Shown: positions 43,310-52,001 of the stretch, piece after piece | Layout of the letters: the number at the start of each line of letters is the position of its first letter | Position numbering within the stretch: position 1 is the stretch's first letter | Source of the DNA: Streptomyces koelreuteriae | GTDB lineage: Bacteria; Actinomycetota; Actinomycetes; Streptomycetales; Streptomycetaceae | Assembly: GCF_018604545.1 (NCBI RefSeq) | Contig: NZ_CP075896.1 | Coordinates: 2,108,001 to 2,172,000 of the forward strand | Direction: 5' to 3' | Length of the DNA stretch: 64,000 nt | Made by a program: the position numbers and the translations under genes | The notes under the pieces: generated by a model | Told to the model about the DNA's origin: nothing | Database searches by the model: none | What the model saw: the letters and a program-made list of their open reading frames with translations, nothing else

Positions 43310-46114
43310 TCAGTTCCCGCTCAGCGCCCGCCCCAGCTCTCCCCGCCGCCGTATGCCCAGCTTCTTGTACGTGCTGGTCAGATGGGTCTCCACGGTGCGC
43401 CGGGCGAGGTGGAGCAGGCCCGCTATCTCGGCGTTCGTGCTGCCGTCGGCCGCCAGCCGGGCGATGCGCAGCTCGCTTCCGGTGAGGGCGCCGGAGCCGG
43501 TGCGGGCAGTGGCGGCGCGGCGGGCCCCGCCCTCGCGCAGGGCCTCCTCCGCGAGGAGCCGCAGCCGCACCGCGCCCAGGCGTTCGGCGCGTTCGGCGGC
43601 GCCGCGCAGACAGTCCCGGGCGCGGGCGCGTTCGCCCGCGGCGGTGAGCTGCCGGCCCTGTGCGAGGAGCGCGGCCGCCAACTCCCCCTCCGTGGCGGCC
43701 GGCCCGTCCGCGAGGAGGGCCACGGCCTCCTCGGCCAGGTCGAGGCCCCGGCGGCCGCCGGTGACCGTGCCGAGCACCCTGAGGGCGCGGCCGACCGTGC
43801 GGGGCGTGCCCCACACCCGGGCCAGGCGGACCTCCTCCTCGGCCAGGGCGAGCGCCTCCTGGGGGCTGCCGAGAGCCAGCCGGCATTCGGCGGCGGCGGA
43901 ACGCCACGGGGTGACGACCGGGCTGATCACATCGCGGGCGGTCTGGCGGCGGCCGCACTCCAGGAAGTCGTGCAGGGCCCCGGCCGTGTCGCCCGCGTCG
44001 GCGCGCTGCACGCCCCGCGCGTACAGGAAGCGGTTCAGCTCCCAGTTGTCGGGCGCCTCACGCAGATCGAAGCCGTCCGCGAGCCGCCTGGCCTCGGTGG
44101 TGCGGCCGGTCTCCACGAGTGCGATCAGGGTGGTGGCGTGCACGTTGGAGGGCCCCTGGGCGGGGGTGGGCGGTTCGGCGGGCAGCAGCGTGTACTGGCC
44201 GCGCGCGGCGGCGATGTCGGCCCGTGTGTTGAGCAGCGCCGCGTGCATGGGGTGCAGCAGGTCGGGGCGCTGTCCGGCCAGTCCGCGGTCCACGAGGCGG
44301 TCGGCCTCGTCGAGTTCGTCGGCCCACTGGGCGACGGCGGCGGACGTGCCCAGCAGGAAGGGCTCGGTCAGCGGATGGGCCGGCTCGGCGAGCAGCGCGC
44401 GCACCTGGCGCATCGCGTCGTCCGCCGATGCGAGTGCGGCGCTGGCCGCGTACCGCACGAGCAGTGCCCGGGTCGCCGGTCCGACGAGTTCCGGTGAACG
44501 CTCGGCGGTCTCGGACAGCCGGCCGTACACATCGCTGCGGACCGTCTGGTCCTGGTCGGAGAGCAGGGCGGACGCGGTCTGGAGGGCGTTTCCCAGGTCG
44601 GGGTGTCCGGTGAGCTGGCCGTCGACGGTGCGCAGGACCTCCACGGCGGCGCCGGCCCGGCCGCGTCCCGCCAGCGCGGTGCCGAGAGCCACGGCGGCCC
44701 GCACCCGGTCCTGCGGTGAGCCGTGCAGCCCCAGTGCCTCGGTGAGCCGGGGGATGCCGGCCGAGGAGTCCCGGCCCGCGCACTCCAGGGAGCCCAGCTC
44801 GGTCAGCACCCGCTGCCGGTGGTCGTCGGGCAGCGGCTCCCGCAGGGCCCTGCGCAGGAACGCGACGGCGTCCTCGGAGCGGCCGTCGCGCAGCGCGAGG
44901 GAGGCGGCGTCCCGCAGCACGGCCGGGGCCCAGCCGGCGCCCACGGGGCCGGAGCGCAGCAGGTGTCGTGCCACCGCCCGGGTGGGGGCGCCGCGCTGCA
45001 GCAACGCCTCGGCGGCGGCTTCGTGCACCGCGTGCCGCCGGGCGGCGGGGACGCCGGTGAGTACGGCGTCCCTGAGCAGCGGATGGGCGTAGCGGGGCAG
45101 GCCGTCCGGGCCGGGGCGCAGCGGGCCGAGCCCGGTCATCGCGGTGAGCCAGCCCGCCACCCGGGCCGGGTCGGCGCCGGCGAGTTCCGCGAGCAGGCCG
45201 GCCGGCGCCTCGCCCCCGCCCGCTCCCCCTTCCGCCCGCCCCCATCCCTCCTCCAGCACGGCGAGGGACCGGGCCACCTCCGCCGTGCCGTTCCCGGCGC
45301 TGTCCAGCCACCACCGCACGGCGGCCACGTAGGAGCCCTGGTAGAGGGCGGCGGAGGTCTCGGGAAGGGCGGGGTACGGGAGCGGGGCGTCGGTCGTGTA
45401 ACCGCCGGAGGCACCGAGGTCGTCCAGGAGGGCCCTCAGCAGCAGCGGGCTGCCCGCGCCGGCCCGGACGCAGCTCTCGACCCATGCCGTCGGGGCGTCC
45501 GGATGCTCCGCGCGCACCAGGCCGGTCGCCGAGTCCGGGGTGAGCGGGGACAGGGTGTGGGTGTCGACGAGGGCGGGAGAGAGGGTGTGGGTGAAGCCCG
45601 GGTCGGGCGGATCGATGTCGTACTGGCCGCGTTCGGTGACGGCCAGCAGGACCGGCAGAGGTAATCGGTCCACGTGCCGGGCGGCCTCCACGAGCCAGCG
45701 GTAGGAGGGGCCGTCGGCGAGGTGGACGTCGTCCACCGCGAGCAGCAGCGGGGACTCGGCGGCGTACGAGTGCAGCACATGCCGGAACAGGGCGCCCTGT
45801 TCGCGTTCGTCGCCGGCCGGGTCGAACCGCCCCGAGCCCGGCAGGGGTCCGAGGAGCTGGAGCACGGCGGCGAAGGGCCCGGGCGCGTATCCCGGCGAGC
45901 AGCGGGCACGCATCACCCGCACGCCTTGTGCGGCGGCGGCCTCGGCGGCCGCCTCCAGGACGCTGGTCCGGCCGGTGCCGGTGGCTCCGCGCACCAGCAC
46001 GAGGCCGCCCGTCCCGGACCGGGCGCGTGCGAGACCGGCCGCCAGCAGGGCGGCGGCCTCCCGGTGTTCGGCCGGCTGCGCGGGCCCCGACTGCTCGGGC
46101 TGAGGATCGGGCAT
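43310..46114 (-). CDS. large ATP-binding LuxR-family regulator (LAL), likely eCIS-associated
   Basis: The 934-aa regulator has an N-terminal P-loop (RGATGTGRTS, 42-51), a Walker-B-like LLLAVDDVHLA, a long alpha-helical TPR-like middle and a C-terminal LuxR helix-turn-helix (STNAEIAGLLHLARRTVETH). ATG 46114 has AGGGAGG upstream. A regulator of this type lies at the edge of the CIS cluster in S. coelicolor as I recall. Here it is divergent from a second, small LuxR regulator that precedes the CIS genes. The region between them is a large tandem repeat array. Confidence 0.88.
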   Translation of the reverse strand: MPDPQPEQSGPAQPAEHREAAALLAAGLARARSGTGGLVLVRGATGTGRTSVLEAAAEAAAAQGVRVMRARCSPGYAPGPFAAVLQLLGPLPGSGRFDPAGDEREQGALFRHVLHSYAAESPLLLAVDDVHLADGPSYRWLVEAARHVDRLPLPVLLAVTERGQYDIDPPDPGFTHTLSPALVDTHTLSPLTPDSATGLVRAEHPDAPTAWVESCVRAGAGSPLLLRALLDDLGASGGYTTDAPLPYPALPETSAALYQGSYVAAVRWWLDSAGNGTAEVARSLAVLEEGWGRAEGGAGGGEAPAGLLAELAGADPARVAGWLTAMTGLGPLRPGPDGLPRYAHPLLRDAVLTGVPAARRHAVHEAAAEALLQRGAPTRAVARHLLRSGPVGAGWAPAVLRDAASLALRDGRSEDAVAFLRRALREPLPDDHRQRVLTELGSLECAGRDSSAGIPRLTEALGLHGSPQDRVRAAVALGTALAGRGRAGAAVEVLRTVDGQLTGHPDLGNALQTASALLSDQDQTVRSDVYGRLSETAERSPELVGPATRALLVRYAASAALASADDAMRQVRALLAEPAHPLTEPFLLGTSAAVAQWADELDEADRLVDRGLAGQRPDLLHPMHAALLNTRADIAAARGQYTLLPAEPPTPAQGPSNVHATTLIALVETGRTTEARRLADGFDLREAPDNWELNRFLYARGVQRADAGDTAGALHDFLECGRRQTARDVISPVVTPWRSAAAECRLALGSPQEALALAEEEVRLARVWGTPRTVGRALRVLGTVTGGRRGLDLAEEAVALLADGPAATEGELAAALLAQGRQLTAAGERARARDCLRGAAERAERLGAVRLRLLAEEALREGGARRAATARTGSGALTGSELRIARLAADGSTNAEIAGLLHLARRTVETHLTSTYKKLGIRRRGELGRALSGN

Positions 46115-46978
46115 TCCTGCCTCCCTGGTCGGACGTGGCGTCTTCCCCCGTCGAGGACGGCCTGCGCCCGGGGCGGGTGCCGTGACAAGAGCCACGGCGG
46201 CGAGTTCCGGCCCCGACGGAACCGAACGGACCGTCACGGCACGGCCGTTGCGGGGCCGGTTGCGGTCTCGTGGTCGGCGCGGGCAGTTCCGTGGGTGGTA
46301 CGGGCCGTTTCGTAGTGGGCGCGCGCCATTCCGTGGCCGGTACGGGCCGATCCGTAGTCGGCGCGGGACGATCCGTGGCCGGTACGGGCAGATCCGTAGT
46401 CGGCGCGGGACGATCCGTGGCCGGTACGGGCCGATCCACGACCGGCACGCGCCGTTTCGCAGTCGGCACGGGCCGATCCCCGGCCGGCACGGGCAATTCC
46501 GTGACCGGCACGGGCAATTCCATGGCCGGTACGGGCCGATCCGCAGTCGGCACGGGCCATTCCGTGGCCAGTACGGGCCGATCCACGACCGGCACGCGCC
46601 GTTTCGCAGTCGGCACGGGCCGATCCCCGGCCGGCACGGGCAATTCCGCGACCGGCACGGGCAATTCCATGGCCGGTACGGGCCGATCCGCAGTCGGCAC
46701 GGGCCATTCCGTGGCCAGTACGGGCCGATCCACGACCGGCACGCGCCGTTTCGCAGTCGGCACGGGCCGATCCCCGGCCGGCACGGGCAATTCCGTGACC
46801 GGCACGGGCAATTCCGTAGCCGGTACGGCCCGATCCCGTGGTCCGCGTGGGTCGATCTCGTGGTGTGTCTCGTGGTGATCCACGATTGCGACCGGACCGT
46901 CCGCCCCAGAAGGGTGAGGAGTGCACATCCGCCACCGGCCCCACCGGGGTGGCGCGTACGTGGACATAGGGGAAACGG
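46115..46978. promoter_or_regulatory. divergent region between two LuxR-type regulators
   Basis: This 864-bp region has no gene I can support and is filled mainly by the 21-bp repeat array. The remaining 155 bp on the left and 142 bp on the right must hold the promoters of the LAL and the small LuxR gene. No clear -35/-10 pair was identified. Confidence 0.5.
46270..46836. repeat. 27-unit array of 21-bp tandem repeats with a 147-bp higher-order repeat
   Basis: There are 27 in-phase units of exactly 21 bp; a typical one starts GTGGCCGGTACGGG and ends CGATCC. Two successive 147-bp blocks (46438-46584 and 46585-46731), each seven units, differ at one base. A third, partial block of five units follows (46732-46836). 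Units before 46438 alternate between two variants. Because 21 is divisible by 3, reading frames stay open on both strands without this meaning a protein. The array lies between divergent regulator genes. Confidence 0.95.
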
Positions 46979-47647
46979 TTGCTCACCTCATCGCGGACCA
47001 CCCGCCCCGGCACGGCCGACCCCGCGACCCGGATACCCGTGGCGGTGCACGCCACGGACCCGATATCGCGCGAGGGAGCGCTCAGCCAGCTGCGCCGGTT
47101 CCCGGAGATCGACCTGCGGGAGGAGACCGAGTCCGGACCGGGCACGGTCGCCCTGCTCATCGACGACGTGCTCGACGACACGGCCCTGACCCGGCTGCGC
47201 CGGCTGGTGCGCAGCGAGGGCGCGCGGGCGGTGCTCGTGGTGTCCGCGCTGCGGGAGACGGAGCTGCTCGATGTGATCGAGTGCGGGGTCGGTGCCATCG
47301 TGTGGCGCCGCGAGGCCACCGCGACCCGGCTCGTGCAGGCCGTACTCGCGGCCGCCCGCGGCGACGGCGACCTGCCCGCGGATCTGCTCGGCCGGCTGAT
47401 CAACCAGGTGGGGACGCTGCATCGCGGCGCCGCCGGCCGTACCGGCGCTCCGGCCTCGGGGATGACACCCCGGGAGGTGGACGTACTGCGGCTGGTGTCC
47501 GAGGGACTCGACACCGGTGAGATCGCCAGCAAGCTGTCCTACTCCGAACGCACCGTCAAGAACGTGATGCACGGGCTGACCACCCGACTGCACCTGCGTA
47601 ACCGGGCACACGCCGTGGCCCATGCCCTGCGGGAAGGCTACATCTGA
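46979..47647 (+). CDS. small LuxR-type response-regulator-like protein
   Basis: The 222-aa protein has a degenerate receiver-like N-terminal domain (about 18-130) and a C-terminal LuxR helix-turn-helix (MTPREVDVLRLVSEG and SYSERTVKNVMHGL, about 160-210). No acidic pocket with a clear phospho-acceptor is evident, so phosphorylation-independent control is likely. The TTG start at 46979 follows GGGGAAACGG; a GTG near 47040 is another option. It lies 145 bp upstream of the DUF4255 gene and is the nearest regulator of the CIS operon. Confidence 0.82.
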   Translation: MLTSSRTTRPGTADPATRIPVAVHATDPISREGALSQLRRFPEIDLREETESGPGTVALLIDDVLDDTALTRLRRLVRSEGARAVLVVSALRETELLDVIECGVGAIVWRREATATRLVQAVLAAARGDGDLPADLLGRLINQVGTLHRGAAGRTGAPASGMTPREVDVLRLVSEGLDTGEIASKLSYSERTVKNVMHGLTTRLHLRNRAHAVAHALREGYI

Positions 47648-47675
47648 CCGAACGGGCATCCGAACTCGCCCCCAC

Positions 47676-47725
47676 GGGCAGCGCTTTCTGCCCTGCGGCC
47701 GTCCCCGGCGTCCCTGCGGGCAGGG
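47676..47725 (+). promoter_or_regulatory. two adjacent hairpins in the leader before the DUF4255 gene
   Basis: GGGCAG/CTGCCC (47676-47693) and CCCTGC/GCAGGG (47712-47725) each form a small stem, and their arms can also pair with one another. This resembles an attenuator or terminator arrangement between the LuxR gene and the first CIS genes. Confidence 0.35.
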
Positions 47726-47792
47726 GCGGGGCGGAGGGCAGGATCGGACACGGCGGCGCACAGCACGGCAGGGCGGGAACGGGAGCACATCG

Positions 47793-48494
47793 GTGATCCA
47801 CGAGGTGGACGAGGTCCTCAAGGGCCTGCTCAGCGGCGGCGCACTGGCCGGTTCCGGCATCGACGTCGCCCTCGACGCGCCGACCCGTGACTGGGCCGCC
47901 CGCCGCAACGCGCCCACGATCAACGCCTATCTGTACGACATCCGGGAGGACGTCGCCCGCCGCCAGCGGGGGCATGTCCCGATCCACGACGACCGGGACT
48001 TCGTCGTCAAGCACCGGCAGCCGCCCCGCTGGTTCCGGCTGTCGTACCTGGTGACGGCGTGGACGAAACAGCCCCAGGACGAACACCGGCTGCTGTCCGC
48101 GGTGCTGGCCACCCTGATCCCGCGCGAGCTGATCGCTCCCTCCGAACTGCCCGGTTCCCTCGGCGCGTTGGGCATGACGATCCCGATGTCCGTGGCCGGC
48201 ACCCAGACCGAGTCGCGCTCCCTCGCGGAGATCTGGTCCGCGCTCGGCGGCGAACTCAAGCCGTCCCTCGACCTGGTGATCACCGCTCCCTTCCCGGCCT
48301 ACCCCGAGTACGACGCCGGTCCACCCGTCACCGAGGGCGTCGCGGTCCGGGTCCGCACCATGGACGACACCCAGCCGCGCACGGAGGAACGCGCGCACAG
48401 CGCACGGCAGGTGGCGGCGGCCCAGGAGACCCGGGAGGCCAGGAAAGCCAGGAAGGCCGCACGAGGGAACCTGGGACTGAACCGCGCGACATGA
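47793..48494 (+). CDS. eCIS DUF4255 protein (Pvc16/cap-type)
   Basis: The 233-aa protein is a DUF4255 member, the Pvc16 N-terminal type found at the distal tube end in contractile injection systems. It has INAYLYDIREDVARR and RLSYLVTAWT near the N-terminus, as in the family, and a basic, Ala/Arg-rich coiled C-terminus (about 205-230). The GTG at 47793 follows GGGAG. Its stop overlaps the start of the AAA+ ATPase gene (ATGA). The function as terminal cap is inferred from characterised PVC and Afp systems. Confidence 0.87.
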   Translation: MIHEVDEVLKGLLSGGALAGSGIDVALDAPTRDWAARRNAPTINAYLYDIREDVARRQRGHVPIHDDRDFVVKHRQPPRWFRLSYLVTAWTKQPQDEHRLLSAVLATLIPRELIAPSELPGSLGALGMTIPMSVAGTQTESRSLAEIWSALGGELKPSLDLVITAPFPAYPEYDAGPPVTEGVAVRVRTMDDTQPRTEERAHSARQVAAAQETREARKARKAARGNLGLNRAT

Positions 48495-50494
48495 CCACGC
48501 AGACCCCCGATACCGAGCCCTCCGCCCTCGCGCTCCTCTCCCGCCTCGCCGAACTGCGGGAGAGGGTCGCCCTGCTGGTGGAGCACCGCTCCGCGGGCGA
48601 CCCCACGGCCGGCGATCCACTGCGCGGCCTGTACCTGTCGGAGGAGGCCGTACGGCATCTGCTGCGCCCGGCCGAGCCGTCGCCGCTCACCGGCCCCGGG
48701 CTCGGGGCGCCGCCCGATGACCGGCTGGCCCGCCTCTCCGCCCGGCTCCGTCTGACCGAGCTCGACACCGCGCTGCTCCTCATCGCCCTCGCCCCCGACC
48801 TGGACCGCGGCTTCGAGCCGCTGTACGGCTACCTCAACGACGACGTCAGCCGCCGGCGGGCCACCGTCGCGCTCGCCCTCGACCTGTGCGGCGTCCCCGT
48901 CCATCTGGCCGAGGGACGGGCCCGGCTGCATCCCACGGCCCCGCTCTGCGCGCTCGGTCTCCTCACCGTGGAGGAGCCCGAACGCCCCTTCCTCAGCCGG
49001 GCGTTGCGCGTACCGGACCGGCTCGTGTCCCACCTGCTCGGGGACGACACCCCCGACGCGTCACTCGCCGGGCACCTGGGGGAACTGCCCGCACCGGAGC
49101 CGGGTACGGGCCTGCTCGCCCAGGACGACGAAGCCGCGCGGCTCACCCACCGGCTCGCCGAGCGGCTGGTCTCCGGGACGCCGCTCACCGTGTATCTGCG
49201 TGAGCGCCGCGAGGGCGACGGGCTGCCCTGCGTCACCGCCGCCCTGCGCGCCGCGGGCGTCCCGGCCGTGCGGTTCACCGGGCCCGAGGAGCGCGTCCCG
49301 GACCTGCTGCGGGAGGCCCGGCTGAGTGACCGGGCGGTCGTCGTCACGGTGCTGCCGGAGCAACCGGCTTCGCTGCTGCGGGAGTTGGCCGCTGCGGTCG
49401 ATGTCCCCGTGCTGGTGACCGGGGCCCGCCCGTACGACCCCCGGTGGTGCGACGAGGATCCTCTCGTCCTGGAGGCGCCCGCACAGCGCGCCGGTGCGGT
49501 GGACGCCTGGTCGGCCGCCCTCGGCGGGGAACCCGGCTTCGACCTGGCCGCCACCGTCGCCCCGTACCACCTGGCCGGTGACCACATCACGCGTGCCGCC
49601 CGCGCGGCCCGGAGCCTCGCCGACTTCGACGGCACCCCGCTCTCCCCCGCCCATCTGCGCCTCGCCGCCCGGCAGCAGTCGGCCTCCGGGCTGGAGCAGC
49701 ATGCCCGCCGGATCCGGCCCGACGTGGACTGGCGGGACCTCGTCCTGCCCGACGGGCCCCTGACCCAGCTCCGGGAACTCGCCCTGCGCGCCCGCCACCG
49801 CGACCGGGTCCTCGGCGACTGGCGGCTCAGCGCGGGCGGCGGCCGGGGCCGGGGCGTCCTCGGCCTGTTCGCGGGCGAGTCCGGCACCGGCAAGACACTC
49901 TCGGCGGAGGTCGTCGCCGCCGACCTCGGACTCGATCTCTACGTCGTCCAGCTGTCGTCCGTCGTCGACAAGTACGTCGGCGAGACCGAGAAGAACCTGG
50001 AACGCATCTTCACCGAGGCCGACCGCACCGACGCGGTACTCCTCTTCGACGAGGCCGACGCCGTCTTCGGCAAGCGGTCCGAGGTGAAGGACGCGCACGA
50101 CCGGTACGCCAACCTGGAGAGCGCCTATCTGCTCCAGCGGCTGGAGTCCTTCGACGGCATCGCGCTGCTCACCACCAATCTGCGCGCCAACATCGACGAG
50201 GCGTTCACCCGGCGCCTGGACCTGATCGTCGACTTCCCCTTCCCGGACGCCGGGCAGCGTCTCGCGCTGTGGCGGCACAGCCTCGCGCACGTGCCGTGCG
50301 CGGACGGCATCGCGTTCGAGGCGGTGGCGGACGGCTTCGAGCTGGCGGGCGGCTCCATCCGCAGTGCGGTGGTGACCGCCGCGTACCTGGCCGCCGGGCG
50401 CGGGGACACGGTCACGGCGGACGACCTCCTGGAGGGCGCCCGCCGTGAGTACCGCAAGGCCGGCCGCCTGGTGCCGGGGGAAGGCACCTGGTAG
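48491..50494 (+). CDS. eCIS AAA+ ATPase (Pvc15-type)
   Basis: The 667-aa protein has a long N-terminal region (to about 420) and a C-terminal AAA+ module. Walker A is GESGTGKT (462-469), Walker B is LLFDEADA (D520, E521), and the sensor TTNLRANIDEAF with RRLD behind it contains the presumed arginine finger. Pvc15-type ATPases are conserved in CIS loci and are implicated in effector loading. It is coupled to DUF4255 by a 4-nt overlap and ends 15 bp before a convergent gene. Confidence 0.88.
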   Translation: MTTQTPDTEPSALALLSRLAELRERVALLVEHRSAGDPTAGDPLRGLYLSEEAVRHLLRPAEPSPLTGPGLGAPPDDRLARLSARLRLTELDTALLLIALAPDLDRGFEPLYGYLNDDVSRRRATVALALDLCGVPVHLAEGRARLHPTAPLCALGLLTVEEPERPFLSRALRVPDRLVSHLLGDDTPDASLAGHLGELPAPEPGTGLLAQDDEAARLTHRLAERLVSGTPLTVYLRERREGDGLPCVTAALRAAGVPAVRFTGPEERVPDLLREARLSDRAVVVTVLPEQPASLLRELAAAVDVPVLVTGARPYDPRWCDEDPLVLEAPAQRAGAVDAWSAALGGEPGFDLAATVAPYHLAGDHITRAARAARSLADFDGTPLSPAHLRLAARQQSASGLEQHARRIRPDVDWRDLVLPDGPLTQLRELALRARHRDRVLGDWRLSAGGGRGRGVLGLFAGESGTGKTLSAEVVAADLGLDLYVVQLSSVVDKYVGETEKNLERIFTEADRTDAVLLFDEADAVFGKRSEVKDAHDRYANLESAYLLQRLESFDGIALLTTNLRANIDEAFTRRLDLIVDFPFPDAGQRLALWRHSLAHVPCADGIAFEAVADGFELAGGSIRSAVVTAAYLAAGRGDTVTADDLLEGARREYRKAGRLVPGEGTW

Positions 50495-50509
50495 CGGCCG
50501 GCCGGTCCG

Positions 50510-51916
50510 TCAGCCGTCCGAGGGCTGCACGATCTTCCACTCCTGGTCGTCCGTGTTGGAGCAGTGGAACAGGGTGAGGGTGCTGTCGTCACCGCCGGTG
50601 CTGTAGCCGGACACGTCCAGGCACTTGTTGTTGCTGGCGTAGTTGCGGATCCAGTAGGCGCCGCTCTCCTGCTTGTCGATCCACCAGAGCTGGTTGTCCT
50701 TCATCGTGCCGTCGCAGGTGTACTCGGTGATCCCGGACGGCACGGGGGCCGCCCCGTAGTACGGCAGGTCCACGCAGAGCTGGTCCTTGACGTTGCGGAT
50801 CTGGAAGAGCGCGTGCCCGCCCGGTCCCTTGTTCTCGTACTTCACCTCGAGGTTCCACCGCTGGTTGTCCTGCCCGGTCTCGTCGCAGGTGAACTGCTTG
50901 ACCGGTGCGTCGGCCTTGTTCTCGGGGGCGGCCGCGCACTTCTTGGTGGTGGGGTTGTACAGCAGGACGTTCATCGCGGGCACCACGGGCTTGGGCTTCT
51001 TCTTGGCGGGCGGCGGCGCCGCGGCACCCCCGCCGCCGCCCTGCCCCGCACCGGCCTGCGACTCCTGTTCCTGCGGCGTCGGCGACGGGGGCGGCGCCGA
51101 GGTCAGGGACGGGGTGGGTGTCGGGGACGGCGCAAGGGTGCTGCCGGCGCCGACGGGCGACGCGTCGGCCTTGGTGGTGACCGAGGGCTTGTAGGCGAGC
51201 CACAGCATGAGGAACGTGAACGCGAGGGCGAACAGGATCCCGAAGACGGTCGCGAGCCAGCCGGGCAGGAACCCGCGCTGGACGAACGTGCCCTCCACGG
51301 GCATCGCCGTGGCACCGGACCGCTGCACGGCGAGGGTGTAGGGCCGCTGCTCCTTCGACCCGAACCAGATGATGTTCTTGGGCTTCAGGGTGGTCTTGAC
51401 GAACGCCGCCCGGCCCGGCTCGATCTGCACATTGGCCGGGTGGATGTCGTACGACAGTTCGTCGCCGTTGTCGCTGCCGCTGAGGGACGCGGTCAGCTTG
51501 GTGTTGCCCACGTTGTCGACGGCGAGCCGGGGCCGTCCCCGGAACCGCCCCTTGACCGTGGGCGGCACCAGCTCCGCCCGCACCTCGGTGAACGGCGTGA
51601 TGGTCAGGTTCCCCTCGGGGACGGTCGTCGCCTCGGGGTGCTCGGTCGGGGTGATCCGCACCGCGTAGGGGTTCGGGCCCGCCGTGGCGTCCGGCGTACG
51701 CGGTGGCGCGAACGTCAGCTCCACCGTGCCGGTCGTGCCGGGGTAGAGGCGCAGGGACGCCGGCTCCACGGTCGTCCAGGGGGCGACGGGGCCGACCGGT
51801 TCGAAGCGGTACTCGTCGACGACATCACCGGTGTTGCGCAGGCGCAGGCGCACGCGCGTGCTGCTGCCCGGGTCGACGGTCGCGGAGGCGGGTTCCAGAG
51901 ATGTCCACAGGCTCAC
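50510..51916 (-). CDS. bitopic membrane protein with Ig-like N-terminus and C-terminal ricin-type lectin
   Basis: The 468-aa protein lacks a signal peptide. Residues 1-210 form two Ig-like beta-sandwich domains of the NEW3/COG1470 type (LEPASATVDPGSSTRVRLRL). One membrane segment is at about 220-242 (LATVFGILFALAFTFLMLWL). A Pro/Ser/Thr linker follows, then a ricin-type beta-trefoil with QDNQRWNLE, KDNQLWWID and NKCLDVSGYS (about 315-468). The N-terminus should therefore be cytoplasmic and the lectin outside. In Streptomyces a membrane protein (CisA, as I recall) recruits the CIS to the membrane; this product could play such a role, by inference. It is convergent with the ATPase gene. Confidence 0.8.
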   Translation of the reverse strand: MSLWTSLEPASATVDPGSSTRVRLRLRNTGDVVDEYRFEPVGPVAPWTTVEPASLRLYPGTTGTVELTFAPPRTPDATAGPNPYAVRITPTEHPEATTVPEGNLTITPFTEVRAELVPPTVKGRFRGRPRLAVDNVGNTKLTASLSGSDNGDELSYDIHPANVQIEPGRAAFVKTTLKPKNIIWFGSKEQRPYTLAVQRSGATAMPVEGTFVQRGFLPGWLATVFGILFALAFTFLMLWLAYKPSVTTKADASPVGAGSTLAPSPTPTPSLTSAPPPSPTPQEQESQAGAGQGGGGGAAAPPPAKKKPKPVVPAMNVLLYNPTTKKCAAAPENKADAPVKQFTCDETGQDNQRWNLEVKYENKGPGGHALFQIRNVKDQLCVDLPYYGAAPVPSGITEYTCDGTMKDNQLWWIDKQESGAYWIRNYASNNKCLDVSGYSTGGDDSTLTLFHCSNTDDQEWKIVQPSDG

Positions 51917-52001
51917 GTCGCGACGCTAGCCGGGGTGTCCACGGCCCGTCAGGAAGCGAAAGGGCACGATGGGAGGGCCGAACGGGCCAGGGTGCGGGCC
52001 G

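Noticed and set aside
46270..46836. CRISPR array
   Set aside because: Units are directly contiguous with no unique spacers, and no cas genes are present.
46182..47189. Repeat proteins encoded by the 21-bp array on either strand
   Set aside because: A unit length divisible by three keeps any stop-free frame open in all copies. No start with a credible ribosome site, no domain, and several mutually exclusive frames.
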